From contig JBEBYL010000001.1 of the NCBI GenBank assembly GCA_040391135.1, positions 62,001 through 126,000 on the forward strand: a DNA stretch of 64,000 nucleotides, read 5' to 3'. The DNA is from G025836975 sp040391135. GTDB lineage: Bacteria > Pseudomonadota > Gammaproteobacteria > Burkholderiales > Burkholderiaceae_B. The notes under the pieces were generated by a model. That model was given only the letters and a program-made list of their open reading frames with translations, was not told where the DNA came from and did not search any database. The position numbers and the translations under genes are program-made. Shown here piece by piece: positions 7,945 to 16,623 of the stretch. Every line of letters starts with the position of its first letter. Position 1 is the first letter of the stretch.

Positions 7945-8982
7945 ATGAACATAAATCGTCGGTCAGTACTGAAGGCAGCATCCGCCGTCGCGGCCACATC
8001 GGTCTTTGGGGCGCCCTCTTTGGCGCTGGCTCAGAAGACCACCAAGTGGAAGGTGCAGACGCTGTGGGGCGCAGGGGAGGACACCTATGGAATGTTCCAG
8101 GCCTTCTGCGACAACGTAAAGAAGAACACCGGCGGCCGCCTGGAAATCACACCGTTCTCGGCGGGCGCCATCGTCGGCACGTTCGAAACCCTGGATGCCG
8201 TTGGCCAGAACGTAATTCAAGGACATTCGACCTATCCGGGCTATTTCGCCGGCAAAGAGCCGGCGCTGGCCGTGATAGGCGATTTTGCGTTCGGCTATAC
8301 CGAGCCCATGCAACAGAATGCCTGGCTGAATGAAAAGGGCGGCATGGACATGATCCGAGCCGCCTACGACAGGTTCAATGCCTACACCGTGGGATGCACG
8401 TGGTGGGGCGTGGAGTCGTTGACCTGCAAGGTGCCGGTCCGCGGTCCGGACGACTTCAAGGGACTGAAGCATCGCGGCGCGCAAGGCCTGGCGGCGGAAA
8501 CCATTGCGAAGATGGGCGCTTCCATCGTTGTGATTCCCGGCGGGGAAGCCTACTCGGCGCTGGAAAAAGGCGTCGTGGATACGGTCGACTGGTCCACCTT
8601 GTCGGTCAACAACAAGATCGGCTTTTTCGAAATCGCCAAATTCGCGACCTATCCGGGCTTTCATTCCATGCCCATCCAGGATTTCACCGTCAATAAAGCC
8701 GCGTGGAAAGCCTTGCCGGATGATGTGAAGGCCATCGTTGAACAGACCTGGAAAGAATTCTCGGCCTATCAGGTCAAGAAAATCGCCGAGAACGATCTTG
8801 TGGTGGCTGAAGAGGTAAAGAAGAAAGGCGTGGAGCTGATCGCCTGGAGCGATGCGGATCGTTTGCGCGGCCGTGAGCTGGCGCATGAGGTCTGGAGCGA
8901 GTGGGCGAAGAAAAGCCCCTTGGCCAAGCAGGCCGTGGAATCCCAGCAAGCCTATCTGCGTGAAATCAAACTCCTGGCCTGA
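7945..8982 (+). CDS. TRAP transporter substrate-binding protein (DctP family)
   Basis: A 345-residue periplasmic solute receptor. It begins with a twin-arginine signal (NRRSVLKAASAVAATSVFGA) and a cleavage region near ALA-Q at about residue 30, so it is probably exported folded through Tat. The mature part matches the DctP family of receptors, which bind carboxylates or related organic acids. GGAG eight bases before the ATG supports the start. It is the first gene of an operon with both TRAP membrane subunits and three metabolic enzymes. The ligand is unknown. Confidence 0.9.
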   Translation: MNINRRSVLKAASAVAATSVFGAPSLALAQKTTKWKVQTLWGAGEDTYGMFQAFCDNVKKNTGGRLEITPFSAGAIVGTFETLDAVGQNVIQGHSTYPGYFAGKEPALAVIGDFAFGYTEPMQQNAWLNEKGGMDMIRAAYDRFNAYTVGCTWWGVESLTCKVPVRGPDDFKGLKHRGAQGLAAETIAKMGASIVVIPGGEAYSALEKGVVDTVDWSTLSVNNKIGFFEIAKFATYPGFHSMPIQDFTVNKAAWKALPDDVKAIVEQTWKEFSAYQVKKIAENDLVVAEEVKKKGVELIAWSDADRLRGRELAHEVWSEWAKKSPLAKQAVESQQAYLREIKLLA

Positions 8983-8987
8983 CAACG

Positions 8988-9476
8988 ATGAATTTATTCA
9001 TACACATCATTGGGCGTGTGAACGAGTGGGTTGGCCGTGTGGCCGGCCTGCTTATTCTGCTGGTGGTAGCCATCATTGTGCGTGAGGTGATAGCGCGCAG
9101 CGTGTTTCACTCGCCAGCTTTGTGGGCGGATGAGTCCATGACCTATATCGCGGGCTTTGTATACGTGCTGGGCGGCGGTTACGCCCTGCTGTATCGCCGG
9201 CATGTGGCGGTGGACATGGTCTACGAGCGTTTCGGGCGGCGCGGCCGACGCCTTTGCGACCTGGTGGCCTTCGCGCTGTTTTCCGCTTACTGCCTCACGC
9301 TGATCTGGTACGGATGGGACATGGCGGTCAGCTCTTTCCTGCAAAACGAGACTTCGGGAACGCTCTGGAATCCGCCTATCTGGCCCGTCAAGTTCGCCAT
9401 ACCGATTGCCGGCCTGCTGCTGTTCCTGCAAGGCGTCGCGAATCTGGCCGAGAACTTCAGATCCTCAAAATCGTAA
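8988..9476 (+). CDS. TRAP transporter small permease (DctQ family)
   Basis: This encodes 162 residues with four predicted transmembrane helices, about 15-36, 50-70, 88-110 and 128-150, as in DctQ subunits. It contains the typical segment SPALWADESMTYIAGFVYVLGG in part, where the WADE motif is characteristic of the family. It starts 5 bp after the receptor gene and precedes the large permease, forming a complete receptor-small-large TRAP set that would use a sodium gradient. Confidence 0.9.
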   Translation: MNLFIHIIGRVNEWVGRVAGLLILLVVAIIVREVIARSVFHSPALWADESMTYIAGFVYVLGGGYALLYRRHVAVDMVYERFGRRGRRLCDLVAFALFSAYCLTLIWYGWDMAVSSFLQNETSGTLWNPPIWPVKFAIPIAGLLLFLQGVANLAENFRSSKS

Positions 9477-9510
9477 GCGCATCCATACACTTATTTAGAT
9501 AAGGCAGATC

Positions 9511-10830
9511 ATGTCCTTAGGATACTTAACGCTCCTCGTTTTCGGAGCGCTCATCAGCGCTTTGATTGTTGGGCTACCCATTGCATTCGCAACAGGCGCC
9601 GTTGCCGTGGTAATGGCCGTCTGGCTGTTCGACCTGAACACGCTCAATATCGTCGTAAGCCGTGTGTTCACCCTGATGGGGAACAACATTCTGCTGTCCG
9701 TGCCGCTGTTCATCCTGATGGCCAACATCCTGGAGAAGGCCGGTATCGCTGAAGATATCTTCAAGGCGGCATACATATGGTCGGGCAAGCTTCGCGGCGG
9801 ACTGGCCGTCGCGGTGGTGATCTCTTGCGCCCTGATGGCCGCGATGGTGGGCGTCATCGGCGCCGAGATCGTCACAATGGGCGTGGTTGCCCTGCCCGCC
9901 ATGCTGAAGCGCGGTTACGGAAAATCGCTGGCGCTGGGATCGATATGCGCGGGCGGCGGCCTTTCGACCCTGATTCCGCCCAGCGTCGTCTTCATCATGT
10001 ATGCCTTGACGTCGGGCACGTCGATAGGCCAGCTATATATGGCGGGTGTCTTTCCCGGCCTGCTGCTGGGCGGCTTGTACATCATCTACATCGTCACCAT
10101 CAGCTACCTGAAGCCGGAGATCGCTCCCAGCGCGCCGCCCGAGGACCTGGACATCCCATTCCTTGAAAAACTCGCCTATGCCAAGAATCTGATTCTTCCC
10201 GGCATGGTGGCTTTTTCGGTGCTGGGCTCCCTTTACCTGGGCTGGGCGACGCCGACGGAAGCCGCCGGGGTGGGCGTGGTGGGCGCCCTGATAGCAGCCC
10301 TGGTCAACAGGCGCTTCACGTGGCGAGGCCTGTATGCGGCGGTGGTCGACACCACCAAGGTTACCTGCATGCTGTACTGGCTGTTCTTCGGGGCCTCGGT
10401 GCTGGTGGGCGTATACACCATGGCGGGCGGCACTCAATACCTGAAGGAAATGCTGCTGGGCTTGCCGGGCGGGAAATGGGGCGTCCTGATCACCATGAAT
10501 CTGATCTGGATCGTGCTGGGCTGCGTCGTGGACTGGATAGGCATCCTGCTTCTGACGGCTCCGGTGTTCGTGCCCGTGGCCGTCGCATTGGGCTTCGATC
10601 CGATCTGGCTGGGCGTGCTGTTTTGCATGAATATGCAGATCAGCTATATATCGCCGCCCTTTGGCCCCGCCGCTTTCTATCTGAAGGGAGCCGCTCCGGA
10701 CAATATTTCCATCGGCGACATCTTCCGGTCGGTATGGCCGTTCCTGGGTTTGCAGTTTGTAGCGCTCGGGCTGGTGATGGCATTTCCCGCCATTGCGCTA
10801 TGGCTACCGCAAACCATGATTGCGAGGTGA
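9511..10830 (+). CDS. TRAP transporter large permease (DctM family)
   Basis: A 439-residue integral membrane protein with about 12 hydrophobic segments, matching the DctM subunit that forms the transport path. Recognisable segments include GLPIAFATGAVAVVMAVWLF, ICAGGGLSTLIPPSVVFIMY and the C-terminal SYISPPFGPAAFYLKG. Together with the preceding two genes it makes a full TRAP system. The stop codon is 7 bp before the start of the oxidoreductase gene, which supports one transcript. Confidence 0.92.
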   Translation: MSLGYLTLLVFGALISALIVGLPIAFATGAVAVVMAVWLFDLNTLNIVVSRVFTLMGNNILLSVPLFILMANILEKAGIAEDIFKAAYIWSGKLRGGLAVAVVISCALMAAMVGVIGAEIVTMGVVALPAMLKRGYGKSLALGSICAGGGLSTLIPPSVVFIMYALTSGTSIGQLYMAGVFPGLLLGGLYIIYIVTISYLKPEIAPSAPPEDLDIPFLEKLAYAKNLILPGMVAFSVLGSLYLGWATPTEAAGVGVVGALIAALVNRRFTWRGLYAAVVDTTKVTCMLYWLFFGASVLVGVYTMAGGTQYLKEMLLGLPGGKWGVLITMNLIWIVLGCVVDWIGILLLTAPVFVPVAVALGFDPIWLGVLFCMNMQISYISPPFGPAAFYLKGAAPDNISIGDIFRSVWPFLGLQFVALGLVMAFPAIALWLPQTMIAR

Positions 10831-10837
10831 CACCACA

Positions 10838-12205
10838 ATGCAACAGAATCGAATATCCACACAAGTCTCCGCCCATGACGAGCGCCCGGCGTGGCGCCTT
10901 GACACCGATGTCCTGGTGGTGGGCGGCGGTGCGGCAGGCGTGGCTGCCGCGTATACGGCGGCCCGCCAGGGCCTGAAAGTGCTTGTCCTGGAGCGCTACG
11001 GCTTCTGCGGCGGCGGAGCCGTGGCGGGAATGTCGGGAACCATTTGCGGACTGTACCTGGCGCATGAGGGGCGGGACAAGGCGCCGGAGCGTTTGGTGCA
11101 TGGCTTTGTCGACCGCTTCATTGCCGCTATGGACGAACGCAACGGACTGACGGGACCCGTCCGTTACGGCCAGACTTTCACACGGGTGCATGAGCCGCAT
11201 GCCTGGCGTGAAAGCGCTGAAGGCCTGCTGGCCAGCCAGGGGGTTCAAGTGCTGTATCACAGCATGGTGACCGATGTCCTCCTGGATGGCGGCGAGCGCA
11301 TCGCGGGCGTTATCGCCTATACCAAGCAAGGCAAGCTTGAAGTGCGGGCAAAAGTCACGATCGACGCGAGCGGCGACGCCGATCTTGTTGCGATGGCCGG
11401 CTTGGCGACCCGGGTGGGCCTGGACGGACATGTGCAGAATCCAACCATGATCTTCCGTCTCTCCGGCGTTGATGTCGAACGCTTCCTGCAGGAGTACGGG
11501 GAGGACTCCATCATGCCGGACCGGATCACGCAGCAGATCCTGGCGTTGAATGCCAACGGCGATTACAAGCTGCCGCGCGCCAAGGTATTTCTGTTCCCCA
11601 CGCCCCGGCCCAACGAGCTGATATGCAATTGCACCCGCGTCATAGGCGGGGATGGCCGCGAGCTGAACCCCCTGATCGCCAGGGACTTCAGCGAAGCCGA
11701 ATTCGAGGGCCGCAAGCAGGTGCGCGAATACGAGCGTTTCTTCCGCGATCATCTGGCGGGATGCGAACAGGCCTATCTGAACGATACCGGCGTGCAGGTG
11801 GGCACCCGGCAGACCCGCCAGGCGGTCGGTCTGCAGACGCTCACCAATAACGATGTTGTCGCGGGCACGAAACGCCGCGACGGCATTGCGCGATCGGCGT
11901 GGCCCATCGAACTGCACAGCGGGGAGAAACCACGCTTGTCCTGGCTGTTCGAGGACTACTACGAAATTCCTTATGAATGTTTTGTCCCGTCCAGGGGCGA
12001 ATCATTGCTGTTCGCCGGACGCTGTCTTTCGGCGGAGCACGAGGCAATGGCCTCGGCGCGGGTAACGGCCCAGTGTTTCAGCTATGGACATGCGATCGGC
12101 CATGCGGCCGCGCTGGCGATTAACGAAAACCTTGCCGTCAGGGATATCAAGGGCGAAGACATCCGCTTTGTCCTGAATCGCGACGGCGCCGAATTGGGAG
12201 CTTGA
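10838..12205 (+). CDS. FAD-dependent oxidoreductase (FAD_oxidored-like)
   Basis: This encodes 455 residues. An N-terminal dinucleotide-binding motif LVVGGGAAGVAAAYTAARQG (residues about 27-45) and the following acidic residue in LVLERYGF mark an FAD-binding fold. Further family features are VTIDASGDADLVAMAG and the C-terminal LLFAGRCLSAEHEAMASARV, close to the FAD site. The family includes enzymes acting on organic acids with unassigned substrates. The ATG at 10838 is chosen because an earlier in-frame TTG overlaps the permease gene. It probably oxidises the imported compound or a derivative. Confidence 0.85.
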   Translation: MQQNRISTQVSAHDERPAWRLDTDVLVVGGGAAGVAAAYTAARQGLKVLVLERYGFCGGGAVAGMSGTICGLYLAHEGRDKAPERLVHGFVDRFIAAMDERNGLTGPVRYGQTFTRVHEPHAWRESAEGLLASQGVQVLYHSMVTDVLLDGGERIAGVIAYTKQGKLEVRAKVTIDASGDADLVAMAGLATRVGLDGHVQNPTMIFRLSGVDVERFLQEYGEDSIMPDRITQQILALNANGDYKLPRAKVFLFPTPRPNELICNCTRVIGGDGRELNPLIARDFSEAEFEGRKQVREYERFFRDHLAGCEQAYLNDTGVQVGTRQTRQAVGLQTLTNNDVVAGTKRRDGIARSAWPIELHSGEKPRLSWLFEDYYEIPYECFVPSRGESLLFAGRCLSAEHEAMASARVTAQCFSYGHAIGHAAALAINENLAVRDIKGEDIRFVLNRDGAELGA

Positions 12206-12209
12206 CACC

Positions 12210-12953
12210 ATGATACAACGCAGTTCAGAGGGAGCGGTCGCCATACTGACCATAGACCGCCCCAACCGGCGCAATGCGCTAAGCGAGGAAACCGTTCTAT
12301 CGCTGAAGCGGCATCTTCGGGACATCGAAGCCGATCCCGCCATCCGCGTCACCATCATCACCGGAAGCGCGCCGGGCTTCTGCGCGGGCAGCGACCTGAA
12401 AGAGCTGGCCAACATGGATCTTGACGGCATGTGCGTGCACGAAGCCGACACGGGCCTGTTCTGCCGCTCCATCAGTCAATTGCGAAAACCGGTCATTGCG
12501 GCCGTGGAAGGTTTTGCCTTGGGCGGCGGATTCGTCTTCGCCGCGTCTTGCGACATTATTGTCAGCGGCTCGTCGTGCCGCTGGCATCTGCCGGAAGTCC
12601 AGATAGGGTGGATTCCTCCCTGGGGGCTGGAAACCCTGGTGGCCAGGCTGGGACCGGTGGCCGCCCGCCGCCTTGCCTGGGGCGGGGAGGTGTGCGACGG
12701 CGCGCAAGCCTATCGCATCGGGCTGGCGGATTATCTGGCGGAAGATGGCCAGGCGTTGAAAACGGCGCTTGAAGTTGCTCAAAGGCTGGCCGGGCTGCCC
12801 GATGTGGCGGTGGCGGCGGTCAAGGCGTACTTCGCGCCGCACGCCGGCAAGGACGGTGAAACCGGCGATGTGATCGCCAACCGTATGTTTGAAGAGAACT
12901 GCAAGCATCCTGCGGCTATTGCAACATTAAAGAAATTTGGAGTACGGGCATGA
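12210..12953 (+). CDS. Enoyl-CoA hydratase/isomerase family protein
   Basis: A 247-residue crotonase-fold protein expected to act on a CoA thioester. The first oxyanion-hole segment is PGFCAGSDLKEL and the second lies in EGFALGGGFVFAASCDI. The Glu equivalent to rat hydratase Glu164 is present in HLPEVQIG, but the position of Glu144 (GGGCE in the rat enzyme) is not acidic here (GGGFV). That suggests isomerase, lyase or another chemistry rather than a plain hydratase. The gene starts 4 bp after the oxidoreductase gene and overlaps the CoA-transferase gene by 4 bp. Confidence 0.88.
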   Translation: MIQRSSEGAVAILTIDRPNRRNALSEETVLSLKRHLRDIEADPAIRVTIITGSAPGFCAGSDLKELANMDLDGMCVHEADTGLFCRSISQLRKPVIAAVEGFALGGGFVFAASCDIIVSGSSCRWHLPEVQIGWIPPWGLETLVARLGPVAARRLAWGGEVCDGAQAYRIGLADYLAEDGQALKTALEVAQRLAGLPDVAVAAVKAYFAPHAGKDGETGDVIANRMFEENCKHPAAIATLKKFGVRA

Positions 12954-14536
12954 GCAAGATATGCTCTTTGAAGGAAGCGGTGTCTGACATTCGGGACGGC
13001 CAGACCGTCGCCAGCGTGGGCGTGATAGGCTGGATCACGCCCGATGAGCTGCTGAAGGGCTTGGGGGACCGATTCGATCAAGGGAATGGACCCCGGGACC
13101 TGACCTTTTATTTTCCTTGCGGCACGGGCGATGCCATGGACATTGGCGGCATGGATCGCGTGGCGAAAAAAGGCCTCATGAAGAGAATCGTCTCCGGTTC
13201 CTATATCAATCCCGTGCATCCGCGCACGGGTGAGCGCCCCAAGCTGATGCAACTGATCAAGCAGGATGCGATCGAGGCTTACAGCTGGCCGATAGGCGCA
13301 TCGATGCAGTGGCTGCGCGAGGTGGCGCGGAAAAGCCCGGGCTACCTCACCAAGATAGGGATAGGCAGCTACATCGACCCGGAGCAGGACGGCGGCAGGC
13401 TGACCACCCTGGCTACGGAAGATCTGGTTGAAAAGCTATCGTTCAAAGGCGAAGAGTATTTGTTCTATCGCAGCTGGCCGATACATCATTGCTTCATCCG
13501 GGCAAGCTCCTCGGACGAGTTCGGCAACCTGTCTTTCGAGGATGAGGGGCTGATGTCGTCCGCGCTGGCGCTTGCGCTGGCCACCAAGGCTTGCGGCGGC
13601 ACGGTGGTGGCTCAGGTCACCCGGCAGGTGGACAGGTATTCGCGCCCGGCCGGCATGGTCCGCATACCGGGCGACTTTGTCGACAAGGTCGTCATCGTGC
13701 CGGACCAGGTCATGGTGACGGATACGCCGCATGATACGCGCTACCTTTCGCCAGCCAATCTGCAACTGGACTCGCTGCCGAAAATTCCATTTGGCGCCGA
13801 CAAGATCATTGGCCGGCGCGCCTATATGGAAGTGCCCAAGCATACATTGACCATCCTGGGATTCGGGGCGTCATCCGACATGCCGCTGGTCATGGTCGAG
13901 GACGGCATGCTGAATGAAGGCAATATGCACGAATACCGTTTCACGACCGAGCACGGCTCCTACGGGGGCGTGGTCATGACCGGCTGGCAGTTCTCGACCA
14001 ATATGTGGCCCGAAGCGCTGGTCGACGGCGTAACGCAATTCGATGCGATCGATGGCGGCTTGTGCGAATGCACAGCGCTTGCATTTGCCGAATTCGATGC
14101 CGGCGGCAATGTGAACGTAAGCAAGTTCGGCACGGCCAATCCTGGAGCCGGCGGATTCATCGATATTGCGCATAACGCTGCCAAGCTCATCTTTACAGGC
14201 ACCTTTACCGCCGGCGGCTTGAGCATTTCATCCGAAGATGGCGTCCTGCGCATTGACAAGGAAGGCAAGAGCAAGAAGTTCGTTGCCCAGGTCGGCCACA
14301 TCACGTATCCCGTTTGTACCGGCGTGGCGGACCGGAGCCAGGAAGCCCTGGTCATTACGGAGCGGGCGGTTTTCGCGGTCAGGAAGGATGGCCTGGAGCT
14401 GATTGAAATCGCTCCCGGGATCGATCTTCAGCGCGACATTCTCGACCAGATGGGCTTTGTTCCGAAAATCAGCCCCACGCTCAAAACAATGGATGCCTGG
14501 ATATTCCGGGATGAGTGTCCGGTACCGGCGTTGTAG
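12950..14536 (+). CDS. Fused family I acyl-CoA:carboxylate CoA-transferase (YdiF/propionate CoA-transferase type)
   Basis: A 528-residue protein in which alpha and beta CoA-transferase halves are fused, as in YdiF and propionate CoA-transferase. The catalytic Glu is probably Glu334 in the motif TEHGSYGG, matching the ExGxxGG pattern. It would move CoA between acetyl-CoA or similar and an organic acid, giving the thioester used by the crotonase-fold protein. The start overlaps the previous gene as ATGA, which indicates translational coupling. It ends the operon, 7 bp from the convergent lacI gene. Confidence 0.9.
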   Translation: MSKICSLKEAVSDIRDGQTVASVGVIGWITPDELLKGLGDRFDQGNGPRDLTFYFPCGTGDAMDIGGMDRVAKKGLMKRIVSGSYINPVHPRTGERPKLMQLIKQDAIEAYSWPIGASMQWLREVARKSPGYLTKIGIGSYIDPEQDGGRLTTLATEDLVEKLSFKGEEYLFYRSWPIHHCFIRASSSDEFGNLSFEDEGLMSSALALALATKACGGTVVAQVTRQVDRYSRPAGMVRIPGDFVDKVVIVPDQVMVTDTPHDTRYLSPANLQLDSLPKIPFGADKIIGRRAYMEVPKHTLTILGFGASSDMPLVMVEDGMLNEGNMHEYRFTTEHGSYGGVVMTGWQFSTNMWPEALVDGVTQFDAIDGGLCECTALAFAEFDAGGNVNVSKFGTANPGAGGFIDIAHNAAKLIFTGTFTAGGLSISSEDGVLRIDKEGKSKKFVAQVGHITYPVCTGVADRSQEALVITERAVFAVRKDGLELIEIAPGIDLQRDILDQMGFVPKISPTLKTMDAWIFRDECPVPAL

Positions 14537-14543
14537 CGATGCA

Positions 14544-15557
14544 TCAAGCGGTGCCGCGCACGATCAGGGTGGGCATGAAGCAGGCGTCTGAGGCGGGTTC
14601 ATGGGCGGCCGGTTCGTCCTGCCTGTCTTGCTGGATCCGCCTGAGCAGCAGGGATACGGCGGCCGATGCCATGTCGTGAACCGGCAGGCTGATGCAGCTG
14701 ATCCCGGGACCCCACAGCTGGAACCAATCCGGATCGTGATAGGCGATCAATGCCAATTGCCCGGGCACGTCTATTCCGCGTTCCCGGATTGCCAGCAGTC
14801 CGCCCAGTGTCAGCTCCGGGCTGGCCAGGACTACCGCTGTCGGGGGAGCGTCGCGCGACATCAGGGACAACATCGATTGATGTCCGAAGTCCGGCTTGGG
14901 CGGGCCTTGAAACAGCAGCGATGGATCGGCTGTCAGCGACGCGTCGCGGATCGCCTGCCTGTAGCCGAGGGCGCGATCCCTGCCTGTGCTCAGGCTGTTG
15001 GAGCTTCCTATGAAACCGATGCGCGCATGCGATTTTCCGGCAAGATGGCGCACAGCCGCCGCGATGCCGGCGCGTTCGTCCAGCGAGACGACGGGGGCCG
15101 GCAGGGCGGGGTGCCGGCGCAGCAATTGCACGGTGGGAATCGCGCTTAGAAGGGCAGCGGCTTCTTTCCGCAGACCGGCGGTCGGGGCGATGATGACGCC
15201 CGCCACTCGGGCTTCGCGCAGGCTTCTTATGTGCTCAAGCTCGACCGAGGGCCGGTCTTCGGAGCTGGCAAGGACCAGCTTGAATCCATGATGCAGGAAC
15301 GCCGGTGCGAGCGTTGCCATGGTCTTGCTGTAGAAGTCATTTTGCACATCCGGAAATATCACGCCGATCAGCTCGCTGTGCGTCCGGCGCAGCATGCGTG
15401 CGCCGGAGTGCGGAATATAGCCGAGCTTTCGTGCCGTTTCCTTCACCAGCTCCCGCGTTTCCTTTCGAATGGCGGGATGGTCGCGCAATGCCCGCGATAC
15501 GGTAGGGTGGGAAATGCCCAGGTGGGCGGCAATATCCTTGATCGTGATGTTTTTCAT
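14544..15557 (-). CDS. LacI family transcriptional regulator
   Basis: This encodes 337 residues. An N-terminal LacI helix-turn-helix (TIKDIAAHLGISHPTVSRAL, residues 5-24) and hinge (ARKLGYIPHSGARMLR) precede a periplasmic-binding-protein-like effector domain starting LIGVIFPDVQNDFY. It is the third gene after enolase and kinase on the minus strand, with a 28-bp gap, so it may control that operon. A 14-bp near-palindrome with a central CG upstream of the enolase gene (17983-17996) has the form of a LacI-family operator. The inducer is unknown. Confidence 0.92.
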   Translation of the reverse strand: MKNITIKDIAAHLGISHPTVSRALRDHPAIRKETRELVKETARKLGYIPHSGARMLRRTHSELIGVIFPDVQNDFYSKTMATLAPAFLHHGFKLVLASSEDRPSVELEHIRSLREARVAGVIIAPTAGLRKEAAALLSAIPTVQLLRRHPALPAPVVSLDERAGIAAAVRHLAGKSHARIGFIGSSNSLSTGRDRALGYRQAIRDASLTADPSLLFQGPPKPDFGHQSMLSLMSRDAPPTAVVLASPELTLGGLLAIRERGIDVPGQLALIAYHDPDWFQLWGPGISCISLPVHDMASAAVSLLLRRIQQDRQDEPAAHEPASDACFMPTLIVRGTA

Positions 15558-15585
15558 GTGCCGGCATGGAGCCTTGGATGGAATT

Positions 15586-16623
15586 TCATGGCCGAGGTCC
15601 CTGGGCGCGCGCCAAGGTCCCGGCCCATGCCGCGGCGACTTCGCGCAGCCGGCTCGCCGGCTTGATGATCAGCGGACGCGCTGTTTTGCGGACCAGTTCC
15701 TTGTCCTCTTCGCGGCTAAGGTATTCCACTGGCGATTTCCCGTCGATGCGAGCCAGGAACAGGGCAGGCAGCAGTTGTGCCGCCCTTTGCTCCAGCTCGC
15801 CGGGATCCTCCCAGTCTACATGGGTGAGGTAGGCCTGGGTAAATGCGTCGAAGCACTGGAGGAAGTCCGAAGCGTGGGCGCGTTGGGGCAGGCACTTGAG
15901 CAGGAAATGATTCAGGCAGAAAGCGATATCGAAGGCCGGGTCGCCGAACCAGGCGCATTCCGCGTCCAGGAACACGGGCGAAGCCGGCCCAATAAGAATG
16001 TTCTTGGGGCTTACGTCTCCATGCACCAGGGCCTTGTGCGTGCGCAGGGTTCTTTCAGCGATGCCCTGCAGTTCGGATGCCAGATCCGGGTGTGCATCCG
16101 CGGTGGCGATCAGGTAGGGTTCCAGGCGTATCGAATAGAAAATGTCATCGGTCTTGAACTGTTCGGGAAGGGATGCGTTGCGGGCCGACGCTGCGTGCAG
16201 CAGGCCCAGAATACCGGCTACCTGCCGGGCTACTCCGGCATCCGCCATTCCGGCCAGAAGCCGCGCCTTCCATACCGGATGGCTTGCGTCGTCCAGGAAT
16301 TCCATGGCGAAGGCCCCAAGCTTTGCATCATGCGCCAGCGGCTGGGGCACCGCCTTGGGCGCGTGCTCGAAGGCAAAATTGATCCAGGCCCATTCATAGG
16401 CGTTGCGGGACGTCGGCGCGCGCCAGTCGCGGGCAACCTTCAGTTTTGGCAAGGCGCATTTAACGCAAAGCGACCGGCCGCCGATGTCGACGCGCCAGAT
16501 ATCGGATGAAACGCCTCCGGTCAAAGGCGTCCACCGCATTTCGGCGCCATGCGAGGCAAGGCCCTGCGCATACAGGAATTCGGGAAGACGGGAGTCCGGC
16601 TGCGGCCGCATCGATGGGGTCAT
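15586..16623 (-). CDS. APH-fold small-molecule kinase (aminoglycoside phosphotransferase family)
   Basis: A 345-residue kinase of the APH/choline kinase superfamily. Visible are the nucleotide loop TGGVSSDIWRV (about 35-45), Lys55 in CVKCAL as the ATP-binding lysine, the catalytic Brenner motif HGDVSPKN at 201-208 and the metal-binding Asp220 in FLDAEC. An antibiotic resistance role is unlikely: the start codon overlaps the stop of an enolase paralogue as ATGA, and a LacI gene follows. It more likely phosphorylates a catabolic hydroxy-substrate that the enolase-like enzyme uses. The exact substrate is not readable. Confidence 0.82.
   Translation of the reverse strand: MTPSMRPQPDSRLPEFLYAQGLASHGAEMRWTPLTGGVSSDIWRVDIGGRSLCVKCALPKLKVARDWRAPTSRNAYEWAWINFAFEHAPKAVPQPLAHDAKLGAFAMEFLDDASHPVWKARLLAGMADAGVARQVAGILGLLHAASARNASLPEQFKTDDIFYSIRLEPYLIATADAHPDLASELQGIAERTLRTHKALVHGDVSPKNILIGPASPVFLDAECAWFGDPAFDIAFCLNHFLLKCLPQRAHASDFLQCFDAFTQAYLTHVDWEDPGELEQRAAQLLPALFLARIDGKSPVEYLSREEDKELVRKTARPLIIKPASRLREVAAAWAGTLARAQGPRP

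Noticed and set aside
15586..16623. Aminoglycoside resistance gene.
   Set aside because: The family is broad, and coupling to an enolase paralogue and a LacI gene points to metabolism; there are no mobile-element or resistance-gene neighbours.
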